This document shows, piece by piece, positions 43,512 through 55,529 of a stretch of DNA of 64,000 bases. The notes below the pieces were generated by a model that worked only from the letters and a program-made list of their open reading frames with translations, made no database searches and was not told where the DNA came from. Every line of letters begins with the position of its first letter. Position 1 is the first letter of the stretch. The stretch spans positions 691,848,268-691,912,267 of the forward strand of contig CM068367.1 in assembly GCA_034769895.1 (NCBI GenBank), given 5' to 3'. The position numbers and the translations under genes are program-made. The DNA is from Magicicada septendecula (Eukaryota; Arthropoda; Insecta; Hemiptera; Cicadidae).

Positions 43512-46312
43512 AAAAATGTCATGAAAAAAAAAACGAATGCTATTTCTTAAGGACTTTAGCCCATTTACAGAATTTTTGAGACCTCGTGCCATCTTAAGCA
43601 CTATAAAAGCTACCGATTCAAATGGTTTCTTAATTTCAGTTATATGAGGGAGGGTTTTCTACACACACAAGTTGTATGCACAACATTATCATACCTGCCA
43701 ACATTTGAAAATGAGAAATAGTAGCATACCAATTCATATTAAACATGAAGATAGGTTGGTTGGTGGGTTCATGTTTTTATTACACAAATCCAAAGCAATC
43801 AAATTTATTCGTATTATGCATAGGCATACAAAATAGGAGACTGTTTTTACATATGTAAACACCTATTTGAAACATATAATAATCTTTAAAATAATTTTCA
43901 AATATAACATTTTTCTACATACAGTAAAAGCTTGACTAACCAGCACACTCGGGAAACGCCAGTTTCCAAAAACTTGAGCAGTTTGAAATTTTGTACCCCT
44001 TTCTGCTCACTATTAAATATATAAAGTGTACAAGGGTCAGGGGTAGGTTAAATCAGGAAAATAGAGCACAAAGAAAAAAAGTTTGTCTTTCATTTTTTGA
44101 CCAAATTCCAAAATTTTAAATTTTGTAGAAACAATTTTACCAAATTAAAATAAAACCAAAAAAGTATTTTTATTAGAATATTACTTTTATGATTTTGTAT
44201 TTAATCTTCTGTAACATCACTCTATTTATAAATGTAGCATATCGAGGCCACCAGACTTGCCAACTTATTAGAAACAAAAATGAAGAGATTTTTATAAGAA
44301 AATTAAGATTTTTTTTTTAGTGGGGAGGAGAGGGGATATTTTTTCTGAGTTTGAGGTATGAAGTCAAACGTCCAAATCAATTTGGTAGTTTTCACTGCCT
44401 CAAAAATGCAGAAACTTGGGGAAGGGATTTATACTCCCCCTCACCCTGCCCTACCTAAGTCCAAGAAGATGAACCATTTTTCTTCAAAACATCTAACTTT
44501 TATATTGGTACAGCAGTGTATTTCCCACATTTTTGAAATAACTCTAAATTGATGCCCCCTACTTAAAAAAAAAAAAAAAAAGAGGGGAGGTTACTGGGGA
44601 ATTCATTTTTCAAGAGTCTGGGATATGAAGCATTTTCTTCAAATGAAGGGTCCAAATCAGTTCATTAGTTTTCCCACAATTTTGAAAATATACAAAATGA
44701 CATACAGTACAAAGCCAAAAAACCAGACAATGCGGATATGTTACTTAAAAAATAACTGTATTTTCTCTTTTGATTAGCCACATTATATTTCCTGAAACCT
44801 CTGAGTTCTCCAGACATCATCAAAATTAATCCGAATTATTATTTCCAATAAATGTTTATAAATTACCAAGAGAGAGAAGGAAAAAAAAAACCAAGTGCAT
44901 TGCAGCTTTGAGAGGCCTCTTTAGGGTGAGCAGCAGAATAGAGATAACGACAAGATGTCTTTCTAATTGTAAACAAACATATGAGTCTCTTTAAAGTCCA
45001 TCAGTTGATTTTTTTTCATTATTTTCTTTTTTCCAGGTTGATTCACTTTTTATTTTCTGCTTTGGGTTATTTTATTGATTTCTTTATTTTTACAATTGAA
45101 CAATCTTTGATGAAATCATGACATTGCATAGAATTAAGAATAAACTTTTAGCTGAAAAATTATATCTTTTGAACTAAAAGAAAATAACAGAAAAGTTTTG
45201 TTTGTTTGTTTTAATTTATTTTCTTGATATTCTTTTTATTTTACTATAACTTTTTTGTGAAAAATTAAGTTAATGACCAAAAATCCGGGAAAGGCTTCGT
45301 ACTTTATACAGAAAATCCATTTAGCATGACAAACAGACAAAAAACCACTATAAAATTATAAAATAACACAGATATATTCAAAATATTGTGCAGTTTTATT
45401 TATATTTGGTCAAGGATACAGTAAAGTAAGTTTAACATAAATACTGACATTCATGTTGTGGATAGAGAAGGATTGCGACATAACTAGTTAATGATACGAT
45501 ATTCGACGGCATATCGCCAATGCAGATTTCCCTCTAAAAAGCGTTAAATTTTTTGCGATTTAAGAGACAAATTTGTTACTTTCGTGATCGATTAATGAAC
45601 TCTGCGATATACTGGATACCGATTGATAACTAAAAATATGTTAATATTAACAGTATAAATTAACCAAGATTAAATAAAAATTGTAAATCGTAGAAACTTA
45701 AATCCCAAAATAAAAATGGCGATTTATACATTTTAAGTGGGTGTAGAACTGCTATCTCAAATAAGAAAATTAACATTGTCTGTTCACCAGTTCGGCTAGC
45801 AGACGATCGCGGAAACATATGAGTGCATACAGTCTATAAAAATAAAGATTGAGTAAATAAATGGGTACTTACTTTCTGTTCTGAAATACGTTGGTAGTCG
45901 CTAGGCGGGAAATCGATCGAAATCGAAGGTAGGAAAATCCAACTGTGAAAAGGCAGAAAAACTCCAATCTTCCAATCCGGGATATGCATAAACAATACGA
46001 AGAGACAAGACAACACACACATGTGACTGGCGCCAGTTAAAGGACACGTGCAAATGTAATGGAATACCGGATGTGATGGTGATGCTGCTGCTGCCGCTCG
46101 CCACGTGGTGCAAAGTTGAGTAATGAGTTGAGTGAAACACTTTTTCGATTTACTTTTTTTTTTTAAGAAACATTCATAAAGGGACTTTTTCAATAATAAA
46201 GAGGAGAGAAAATTTCCTGACGCAGACCGGAAATTCCAACATTTCAAGCATAATTCCTGACTTTCCCGAGGTGCAAAAAATTCAAGTACATTTCCCGACA
46301 GCTGGGACCATG
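43512..46312. other. Right part of hAT-like element, no intact gene
   Basis: An isolated Tigger-type terminus-like sequence (ACAGTAAAAGCTTGACTAAC followed by CAGCACACTCGGG) occurs at 43921 without a partner. Two diverged copies of a roughly 270-bp block with GGGGAGG and GGTATGAAG/GGATATGAAG motifs lie at about 44320-44540 and 44580-44700. The frame at 45834-46247 is not recognisable as protein. Confidence 0.4.
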
Positions 46313-48090
46313 TAAATTAACAATTGCCTTATCTAATGTTATCCCTTGCGATCTATGTATACTAACAGCATATGCTAACATTAACGGAAATTGTTTTAGA
46401 GTACAAGAAATTTCATTTTTCTTGAAAGATGCCACTACTGGTACAACGGGTATTGAATTCTCGTACAGAACTGGTCCTGTATATTTTTCAAAAGATATAC
46501 ATATTGGCATCAGCTGCCGGGTCATAAATAATTTCAGTTACTGTCCCAACTGAACCATTGGCTAGTCTTTTTGTGACCCAAAGATTTCTTCTAAGGATAA
46601 CTCGAGCACCTTTACATAAACATAATTGGGCAAATAATCCCTGAGCATCGTCAGATTTCCTAGAGAGGCTTCTGGGCAATTATGGATTGCATTGATTAGA
46701 GCCACGGGTTGTTTATTGCTTTCTAGTTTTTCATAATTAAAGCGTTCAATTTCATCATTTTTCGACATTATACACACAGTATCTTTGAAATTGTCCCCAA
46801 TAATGTTTACAGAAAATCTTTTAGATAGGAGCTGATAATCCTGTTCAGTGACTGTTCCATTTGCGACTCTATTTAAAAGTCTCTCTGAAATTTTTTTGAT
46901 CATCACCTTGCTGTCTCATAATCTCTGTTAAAAAGAAAACTTTTAGAACTGTTTATATAAAAGATTCGATTGAATGGTCTGAACATTATTACCAATATTG
47001 TAAAGACTCCTGTTGCAAACTGGTGGACGTAGGGACCAATCACCGACTAAATACATGCAAAGGCCACCAAAAGGAACAGCTGAAGGACGCTGCTTTGCTT
47101 GTTTGAGTCACATATCCACTTTGAAAAATAAATTCAAACCAAACATACTGGCTTCATCAATAATAACGAACCTCACATCTTTTAATTCTTCTTCAAAAGC
47201 AATTCTGGATTCACCTTCTACATCTTTGAAAGTTCCTCCCCTTCTCTTTGAAGCATTTACTCTTAAAGCTGAATGAATAGTTTGACCAGCAATATTGTTA
47301 GCTGCCACACCAGTAGGAGCCATTAAAAGAGTTGCATCGCAGCCAAAATATGAATTAATTCTCCTAACCATTTCATTAATTACACGGCTTTCACCAGTTC
47401 CAGCTTTTCCCTGAATAACTGCAAGTCTTTGATTGCAATCATCATACTCATTTAGCTGATATTCGAAGAAAGATAATATCTTATTTTGTTGGTCATTGAA
47501 AATAACATTGATGATTCATGAGAATCATACTGATTCTCAAATGTTTCTCGATTCCTTTCGATGAAAGAAATTTTATTCTTCATATCTGGATATTTGTAAT
47601 AGGCTGCTTCCAAATTATGAAGTAAATCGATATCACGATTACCTAGACCAACATGAGTTGGTAGTGCATTAGGCATTACTGCTGCTACAGCCATCCAGTC
47701 TCTATTGTCAAAAATATCAAACTCGCTATTATCCTGATAAATTTCAATTTCTTCTGTAATTAAAGACATGTGTAATTGTTCGTGAAGCTGCCCAAAATTT
47801 TGTCGAGTATAAGCCATGAACCATGTTTCATCTGTACTTTTCAAGTCTTCTTCATTACGCCAATGCTTATCTAAAATCAACTTTTGTTTACAATATAATT
47901 CATTATTGACTGTATTGTTATTGTTGTTTACTTTAGGGAAAACTTGTACAATTCTTTCTTTTCTGTTTGTGCTAATTGAATTATTTCTTCCCTTAGAAAA
48001 GTTTTTAGCAAAATCGGATAATGTTATTTCTTTCATGTCTAGTGGTCTACTACTATAAAACTGAATGAATGCATTACTGTCATTTTTACT
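46313..48090 (-). pseudogene. Helitron protein, PIF1-type helicase part, degenerate
   Basis: Directly across the LTR-element insertion the frame resumes with KNDSNAFIQFYSSRPLDM and then DNRDWMAVA-type Helitron sequence. The Walker A region reads GKAGTGES, with Glu where the catalytic Lys is expected. Walker B is VIIDEASM. Later motifs include TVTEQDYQLLSKRF, GARVILRRNLWV and AYAVSIHRSQGITLDKAIVNL, with several frameshifts between them. It breaks at VNL, where the hAT-like element begins. Confidence 0.85.
48087..48090. repeat. 4-bp target-site duplication of LTR element, left
   Basis: TACT is repeated at 53837-53840. Leaving out the element and one copy restores the Helitron frame (GTNSKNDSN). 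Confidence 0.85.
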
Positions 48091-49107
48091 TGAAACAATA
48101 TATTATAACTCAATTTATATTAAACTCTTACCTTAGGGTTCTATTCCAGAGTCGTACAGACGAACACAGCTGCAGAGAGGATTATTTGAAGGTTATCAGT
48201 ACACATATAAATACACAGTTTGTTTTAAAACAAATCGCTTCTAGTTTATTAGCCAAATTAATTACTTCGTCAATTAAACACTAGTCTATTACTTTATATT
48301 AGTAACACATTGAATTCAAACAGATTAATAAATGAAATCTTTCTTAACCTATAACAAATTATATATTTTTGAATAGACCAGTACGTTTTTTCCCTCTTTT
48401 CCCCTTGCTCTTATATTTAATAAAAAACCATTCTCTTAGAGATCTCTATTTGTTTTTACGTTTTAAGTTTTAGTTTTATGACGAATAATTATCATTTACT
48501 TAACATTGGTTTAAATGTTAATATGCTGTGAGTTTAGTTACCCATCCATTACGTTTTCTTCTGGTTTGCTACGCCGTCTCGTGATAACCGTTTTCCTCAT
48601 TTTTACGCACTCCGGCACTATTAACATAGAGTTTGGTTGTTGTTAAATACTTTATGCACTGGAAGATGTATACTGTATATGTTTTTTATATAGCCGGCTT
48701 TAAATTTGCTCGAACACTATATAGTTAATTGGCTGCGCTATATTGTACACTGTTTATAATTTTATTGTAATGTATTACAATTGTAATTTATAATATTCTT
48801 ACTGTTTTATTAGATAGGCCGTTTTTATTTTATGGCCTATCTTGCACGTCCGAGGCCACTGTTTTTGATTAACGAACTATGCCTGCTTCCTACTACTGTC
48901 TGATATGATTACTCTGGTGACAAACTGCATACTGTGATTCACAAGGGAGACTGCTGGGGCGGTTACGTAATATGTCTAGACAGTTGTTTATGCTACCAGT
49001 GTGTGTTGCTGGTTAAACTGGGGCACCTCACAGGTGGATGCTGACAATTGAAAATTAAAACTGATTTAGATTAAAACTGGGGTAGCACACAATTCTGTAC
49101 CGTTACA
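48091..49107 (-). repeat. 3' LTR (in element orientation)
   Basis: 1017 bp, beginning TGTAACGG and ending GTTTCA on the minus strand. It differs from the other LTR by scattered substitutions, a 14-bp indel within ATTGTAATGTATTACAATTG near 48770 and a changed segment near 48137. Confidence 0.93.
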
Positions 49108-49121
49108 ATACCCCCCCCCCC
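49108..49121 (-). other. Polypurine tract
   Basis: On the minus strand an uninterrupted run of 11 G followed by TATT lies immediately before the TGTAACGG start of the 3' LTR. This is the expected place and composition for plus-strand priming. Confidence 0.7.
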
Positions 49122-51314
49122 AATGAGAGATTGGATGCCGAAGCATACAAACTCTCATTGCCTAAAACCTAAGAGGATCAGTGAGGATATGGCGCCGCAA
49201 CCCCCCTGAACTCTCTACTAAAATCATGGGTACTTACCCCCCTAGTCCGGTGGCTGTGGCAGCACCCATCCGATCTTACTGGACTTCTCTGTTCGAGATC
49301 CCAACACCATAAGCTCGGACAGATACCCGCCACAGTATCACCTGACTCTGCAAAGTTTAATTAAAAGATTAACAAAAAGGCCTTCCAATATACCGTATCC
49401 ACAACTGATTGGTTTCCTCTTAGCCGTACTGGTTCACTGACAAAGTAGTGGTTCATTTTTTTATTATAAAATATAATATGCATTTGACTGCATTGTGATA
49501 GGACTTCTAAATCAGTTACCTCGGTCAATTAAAATTTAACCATCAGACCCATGCTCACACGCCATCACAATGATTTCAACTCATCTTCAACAAGTTGTAT
49601 TGGTTTCACTCAACAATATAGCTTAACCCTAGAAGATACAATGTTAACAGGACAATCTAAGTTTACAGTAGTACATATGCATTCCAGACAAATTAAATCA
49701 TGTTCCCAGTACAATATTGCCCAGCCAAAATAAAGCATTATTTATACAAAATTGCATTAAATCTCAACAATTTATTATTTATCATTATTCAAGAATATTT
49801 ATACCTAACTACTATATATATATATTTTTTTTTTACTACCCCCCTTTTAATCCCTTAACCCCTGATACCCGTTACAATCTGCTGTGTGCAGCACTAGGCT
49901 TCTTGGCCCTACAGACCTCATCCTAGCCGTGATCACATCTCTCTCGTGACCTGTAACTGGGTCACCCCCTAATCCACTCACTATTACCCCCCTGGACTGT
50001 AGCGCCCAGTTGCTTCCACAAGGACTTATGCGGAAGGGGTGGACATTTTTCTTTTATTCCACCCCCATCCTTGCTTCGGCGTTACAATAAAAAATTCAGT
50101 GTAACACTTACTAATATTGAATGACACGCCCCTAATAGACTACAACCCCTAACTGGGTGAAAATAGTCCTGTTCCAAAATTTGGTAGATTCCCCTAAAAA
50201 TAACCCCCTATTAAGTCTAACAAACCACCGGGTTAACAAAAACAAACAAACCACAAGCCGGTTATATCAAGTAAAATTTATGATTTGTCACAATTGACTA
50301 CTTTCACGGTCATGATCCGGTGAGGTCATGACCGCACTTAGGTGGAGAATCTACAGTTAAAACATAAACACAGATTGATATTGATAAAGGTTTACATGAA
50401 CAGTTACATGCACATCTTATTTTCCAAATGCTATCTTAGCCCACACATTTCCTTCAGTTTTCAATTTTAAATAAACATCTTCAACGATGCTTTCATCAAT
50501 TATTATTTAATCTATCATTACCTTTGAAATTTAAATCAAAATAAATTTGAATTCATTATTAAAATTCATCTTTTCAATTAATTTAATTACCAAATTAATT
50601 TAATTTAATTTCTCAAACTCTAAGTTACAGTAATTACCTCATTATTATTTTATCTGTAAAAAATTAACTTCATTTCTTTGGTTTCATAATAAGGTTTTTA
50701 CTGCTGGCAATGATTCAGCAGAGTACGACATTTATCAGCTTCAACACCTGGCTGTAAACATTAGTCAAAACATACAAACACCTGTTTACATTAACAGTTG
50801 TCTGCCAGACTGTTTTTATAAACACTCTCAGTCTCAACACTCAAAATTACATCACCCTAATACCTGTATCTCTAATTTTCAATTTCTATAAATCTTTTAG
50901 TTAACATATTTATTAATTACTATTTATTACAATTTAGATCAAATATAATTTTAATTCACCTTTTTAAATTACTTTAATGACAATCATTCAAAACAATTTG
51001 GCTTTATTTACTTTAGTTAACACACTTTGAATACAAACATAATTCAAAATAAACTTCATGAATACCTTTTGTTAATTATTATTGTTGATTAACAAAATAA
51101 AATATTATTGTGATTATATCATACTATAAACATTGTTACATAAACTATGATCTAGACTACCACAATATAATCTGGACACAATACATTTAACACCAACAAA
51201 TTTATTTACAACTTTTCGTCAGACTTCTATTATTTGCCATACTTCATTACCTAAACCAGCAAGGTCAGAACCATATACTAAAGTATTTAAAATGTCCATT
51301 CATTGGGTTTATAT
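49122..51314 (-). other. Non-coding internal region of LTR element
   Basis: 2.2 kb without a long frame. GC-richer blocks at 49170-49350 and 49840-50070 stand out, and a hairpin with CGGTCATGA and TCATGACCG arms lies at 50307-50334. These could be structured RNA signals such as packaging sequences (inference). The 49240-49330 part superficially recalls Pol III transcripts but fits no gene I know. Confidence 0.5.
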
Positions 51315-51896
51315 TCAACCTCCATCATCAAAAATTAGTCTTTTCTGCACATAACATTGTTCAATTTCATGTATACACATATGGCCATCTTTTGTGTAAT
51401 GACCATAAAAATTTGTTTTTTCCATTGTACCACAATAATAATGCATAGGGTTGCCTCCCATTATTATTATTTTGTCATAAACCAAGTCAACATTATTGTT
51501 TTTTGTCAAGTCTCCATCAGTATTTATTATTGCCATCACATCATTTAATTTTTTATCGCTATAGGCGTCAGCTGTTACTAATACGCTGACCCTCCCTATG
51601 GGTAAGTTTATATTATTATTATCAATACAATCATCAATCTTTATTTTACAAGGTGAGTCAATTTGTTCCTCTCTCTTAATACATAAACTCTGCACTAATA
51701 TTCCATAATCTCTATTAATTTCAAAAATCTGTATCTCTCTCTCTCTCTTTCTCACATCACAATATTCCTCACAACATTTCACATTCTCATTCCACACAGA
51801 GGGCAACACAACATTGTTACAACACATCCTGGCCTTACCAGATGCACAAAAAATCACGGAACAATTATTTGTAGACCATACGTCTCCCAAATACAC
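51315..51896 (-). pseudogene. Downstream part of LTR-element frame, unknown protein
   Basis: This is the same frame as the upstream Gag-like part, separated by one TAA at 51902-51900. About 193 codons are rich in Cys and Asp/Asn (FCASGKARMCCNN, CCEEYCDV, IIIMGGNPMHYYCG). I recognise no domain: there is no DTG/DSG protease, no CCHC knuckle and no YxDD. It may be a readthrough extension or a formerly continuous protein. Confidence 0.45.
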
Positions 51897-51899
51897 TCG

Positions 51900-52601
51900 T
51901 TAAGCATTTTCTTCACCTATACTACATGAAAAACTCGCCCTCTGTTCATACTCTACATTTGAACTATCTCTCCATTCTTTCTCAAACTCATCAGTACGTA
52001 TTACTACTTCATTACTAGCGTCAACTAACTCTCTACTCTCATTATCACTACAACTATTACTCAACATATCACCATTAATTTTATTCAATAATATTTCACT
52101 CTTGTTTACATCATCATAACTAACATTATTACTCTCTTTGTTTTCAATATTTCTCCCAAGCTTATCTAGCTGTTGTATTAGCTTAGCATTTATTTCATTA
52201 AATTTGTCATTCATCACTTCCAGTTTATTATTTTGTACATCAAATTTTCTAGCAAAGTCATTTCTTAATTTTTCAAATTTATTGTCAAACTTTTCCTCAT
52301 TACTATCAAAACGTTTATTTAATTCGTTAAATTTGTTATTCTGTGCATCAAATTTACAGTTCATTTTATCAAATTGATTCAGTAAAATACTCATCATATC
52401 ATTATCAATTTTGCTATTACCTTTTGTTGAGGTTGGAGTTAACTGAACTCCCGAGTCCTCAGTCACATTGCTTTGACTTGTTACATTTTATTCTACTATT
52501 TTATCTTGACCCACACTCGGGGTTGAATGTGTTTCAAGACTATTACTAATATCTGATTCGTTAAAATCAATTACAGTACTTTTATTATTATTACCTGCCA
52601 T
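51900..52601 (-). pseudogene. Gag-like coiled-coil protein with one in-frame stop
   Basis: The first ATG after the left leader is at 52601 (MAGNNNKSTVIDFNES). An in-frame TAA follows about 38 codons later, and the frame is then open to 51900. The open part is dominated by heptad-like Phe/Leu/Lys/Asn repeats (KFDAQNNKFNELNKRFD, KLEVMNDKFNEINAKL), which predict a long coiled coil. An acidic tail follows. Position and coiled coil suggest a structural Gag-like role, but no capsid or nucleocapsid motif is visible. Confidence 0.5.
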
Positions 52602-52817
52602 TTTTATCTTATTTATAAAATGTCACATAAAAATTTTAATCTTGTACGTATTCAATATTAATTTACAATTACTCTACACAATTATAACCCTCTTACTGTT
52701 TACTTTTCGTAATATTTCATTATGTTTAGGTAATTTACAAAAACGTCCTCCCTCTCAAATAACCCGTTCTGCAGCTTAATTAGGTCTGGCGAATGTAATA
52801 ACAAATTACACTCGCCG

Positions 52818-52836
52818 TCCCTGTATCGGGGGCCAC
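52818..52836 (-). other. Putative primer-binding site
   Basis: On the minus strand TGGCCCCCGATACAGGGA begins one base after the 5' LTR (...GTTTCA). A TGG start is typical for tRNA-primed retroelements. I cannot assign the tRNA without a search. Confidence 0.5.
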
Positions 52837-53836
52837 TGAAACTCTATATTAATTATATCAAATATGAAACTCTTACCTTAGGGATATCTCCAAGGTTCTA
52901 CAGACGAACACAGCTGCAGAAAGGATTATTTGAAGGTTATCAGTACACATATAAATACACAGTTTGTTTTAAAACAAATCGCTTCTAGTTTATTAGCCAC
53001 ATTAATTACTTCGTCAATTAAACACTAGTCTATTACTTTATATTAGTAACACATTGAATTCAAACAGATTAATAAATGAAATCTTTCTTAACCTATAACA
53101 AATTATATATTTTCGAATAAACCAGTACGTTTTTTCCCTCTTTTCCCCTTGCTCTTATATTTAATAAAAAACCTTTCTCTTAGAGATCTCTATTTGTTTT
53201 TACGTTTTAAGTTTTAGTTTTATGATGAATAATCATCATTTACTTAACATTGGTTTAAATGTTAATATGCTGTGAGTTTAGTTACCCATCCATTACGTTT
53301 TCTTCTGGTTTGCTACGCCGTCTCGTGATAACCGTTTTCCTCGTTTTTACGCACTCCAGCACTATTAACATCGAGTTTGGTTGTTGTTAAATACTTTATG
53401 CACTGGAAGATGTATACTGTATATGTTTTTTATATAGCCGGCTTTAAATTTGCTCGAACACTATATAGTTAATTGGCTGCGCTATATTGTACACTGTTTA
53501 TAATTTTATTGTATAATTTATAATATTCTTACTGTTTTATTAGATAGGCCGTTTTTATTTTATGGCCTATCTTGCACGTCCGAGGCCACTGTTTTTGATT
53601 AACGAACTATGCTGCTTCCTACTACTGTCTGATATGATTACTCTGGTGACAAACTGCATACTGTGATTCACAAGGGAGACTGCTGGGGCGGTTACGTAAT
53701 ATGTCTAGACAGTTGTTTATGCTACCAGTGTGTGTTGCTGGTTAAACTGGGGCACCTTACAGGTGGATGCTGACAATTGAAAATTAAAACTGATTTAGAT
53801 TAAAACTGGGGTAGCACACAATTCTGTACCGTTACA
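52837..53836 (-). repeat. 5' LTR (in element orientation)
   Basis: 1000 bp, direct repeat of 48091-49107. The TATATAG and TATTTAATA-like AT-rich stretches could contain the promoter, but none stands out. Confidence 0.93.
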
Positions 53837-55510
53837 TACTATTGGTTCCATTAATTGCAACATAGTCTTCTATTGTTATGACAAGTACTATAAAAGTTCT
53901 GGTACATTGATACAATGGAATTCCATGGAGTAAATGACATATTTCGCAAGCCCTGATGTCTCTTTCTCTGATCACTCTTATCATCAAACTTCTATATGCT
54001 CGACGAGATTCTTCATCCGGGGCTCTCGATTCAACGATTTCTTGAAACATTTCTGTCAAATTTTTTGAAGCAGGTTCTAACTTTGAAGCATATTTGGATA
54101 CATATTCAACCACCTGGTATAAGGAGGTGATTATACTAAAATCAGTATTTGCTCTCCATGTTTGTGCGATGACAGGATTATACTGATTCACAATTCATTA
54201 CAACCCAACCCATGAGTCGTGCCAGATCAGCTGCACTTAAAGTAAAAAAACCCGTAGGAAGATTATCACACTGCTCAATCATTGACTCAAGTTCACCCCT
54301 TCGTTGAATCCAGTAAGATTTTGATCCTCTTATTTTTCCACACCAATAATATAAACTTATTATTTGAGGATTACACGACAGCGTGTTTCTCAGTTGCTGT
54401 ATTGTTCCACTGAAATGAGATTTTCTAGCAAATATTGTCCCTCGTTGAATAGCTTGATGACGATGAACAGTGTTCAATGAAAAAAATTGAACCTAGGATC
54501 TTGTGCAAAAATCGGTCTTTATATTGCACCAAAAATTGAAAATATTCAATTGTTGTAAGTTGCATAGTACTTGCTCGTGTATTATCGTTTAAGTCAACAG
54601 ATCTGTAAGGTAGTAAAGTGGGAAATGCCATGCTTACATATCCTTCGCACGAGAATTCATTTATGATATCAGTATCTTGTGGCCATGGAATTACATTATT
54701 CACTGCAGATTGGAGTCGATCAACTTCTGTGACTCTAATATTCTCTGGGATCACACTTTCATAAATTTCTTCAGAAAAGTTCTCTTCATCTGTATTCACC
54801 TCAGGTAAATCAACAGTGGGTATCATTCCATAAATACTATCATTTAATGGAAGTTGAGATATTTGTTCCATATCAATGATGATATCACTATAGAATGGAT
54901 TATTCATTTTCAAAAAATTGAGTGCTTCTAAAATTTTGTCACGTCTCACATGAAAATCCCGATGTCCATTAACATTTTCCTTTCTTACAACTATAGTGCT
55001 CAGTGAAGCAGGTGTAGGGGGGCAAGGAACTAACAATCTCTGTTATATTTTGACCAATATTTATAATATTTCACTTATAAGCATATTTACCGGGAAAGCC
55101 TCTCGATTTCACCCTATACACACGCATCACTGGTTGTACTCTTGCTATCAAGAGTTGTTCTACATAAGTGAGATCCATCAGTTCTATAGGTACATCTTTA
55201 GGATGTACTGTAGCATTAAATGCAGTAAACGTATTTGGGTTTCGCTTACCTGCGGACACATACCAAAATATGTTTGCTGCATCAACACTCGAGAACAATT
55301 TACACTTTCATAGAATTCTAGAGATCGTAAATTGTCTTCAAATTCATTCTGAAGATTCGTATACCCTGTGTTGTTTTGATCATAACACATGATTCATGTT
55401 ATTTTCTGCTGGGCCTTCAACAGTTGCTGCAGCAACATTTTGTCGCTGTCTCATCCGTCTTTGATTTGTAGTTAAAGACCAATATTTGGACCTCTTCTCC
55501 GTCGAGGCAT
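53837..55510 (-). pseudogene. Helitron protein, N-terminal part, degenerate and missing HUH motif
   Basis: The ATG at 55510 starts MPRRRRGPNIG, the usual Helitron N-terminus. A one-base shift follows within 15 codons. Further blocks in different frames read MSAGKRN-like, LTYVEQLLIARVQPVMRVYRV (DUF6570-like), a Helitron_like_N region (IQQLRNTLSCNP, YYWCGK, GFFTLSAADL) and YNPVIAQTWRANTDF with VEYVSKYASK. Between SAADL and YNPVIAQ about 250 residues seen in complete Helitrons, including the catalytic HUH motif of Rep, are absent. The protein could not initiate rolling-circle transposition. Confidence 0.8.
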
Positions 55511-55529
55511 ACTATAAATAATACATATA

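Larger units (their letters stand above)
48091..53836 (-). mobile_element. LTR retrotransposon without pol, 5.75 kb
   Basis: Two direct terminal repeats of about 1.0 kb (48091-49107 and 52837-53836) both read TGAAAC...GTTACA on the plus strand and enclose 3.7 kb. The TACT duplication, an 11-base G tract as polypurine tract and a plausible primer site complete the structure. Coding capacity is limited to one long minus-strand frame with two stops. No protease, reverse transcriptase, RNase H or integrase motif is visible in any frame, so the element would depend on another for movement. Identity of the LTRs looks high, so insertion is fairly recent. Confidence 0.9.

Noticed and set aside
49240-49330. 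Possible 5S-like or other Pol III gene inside the LTR element
   Set aside because: A few 5S-like words (GATCGGATGGGTG on the minus strand) occur, but the overall sequence and boxes do not fit a 5S or tRNA gene.
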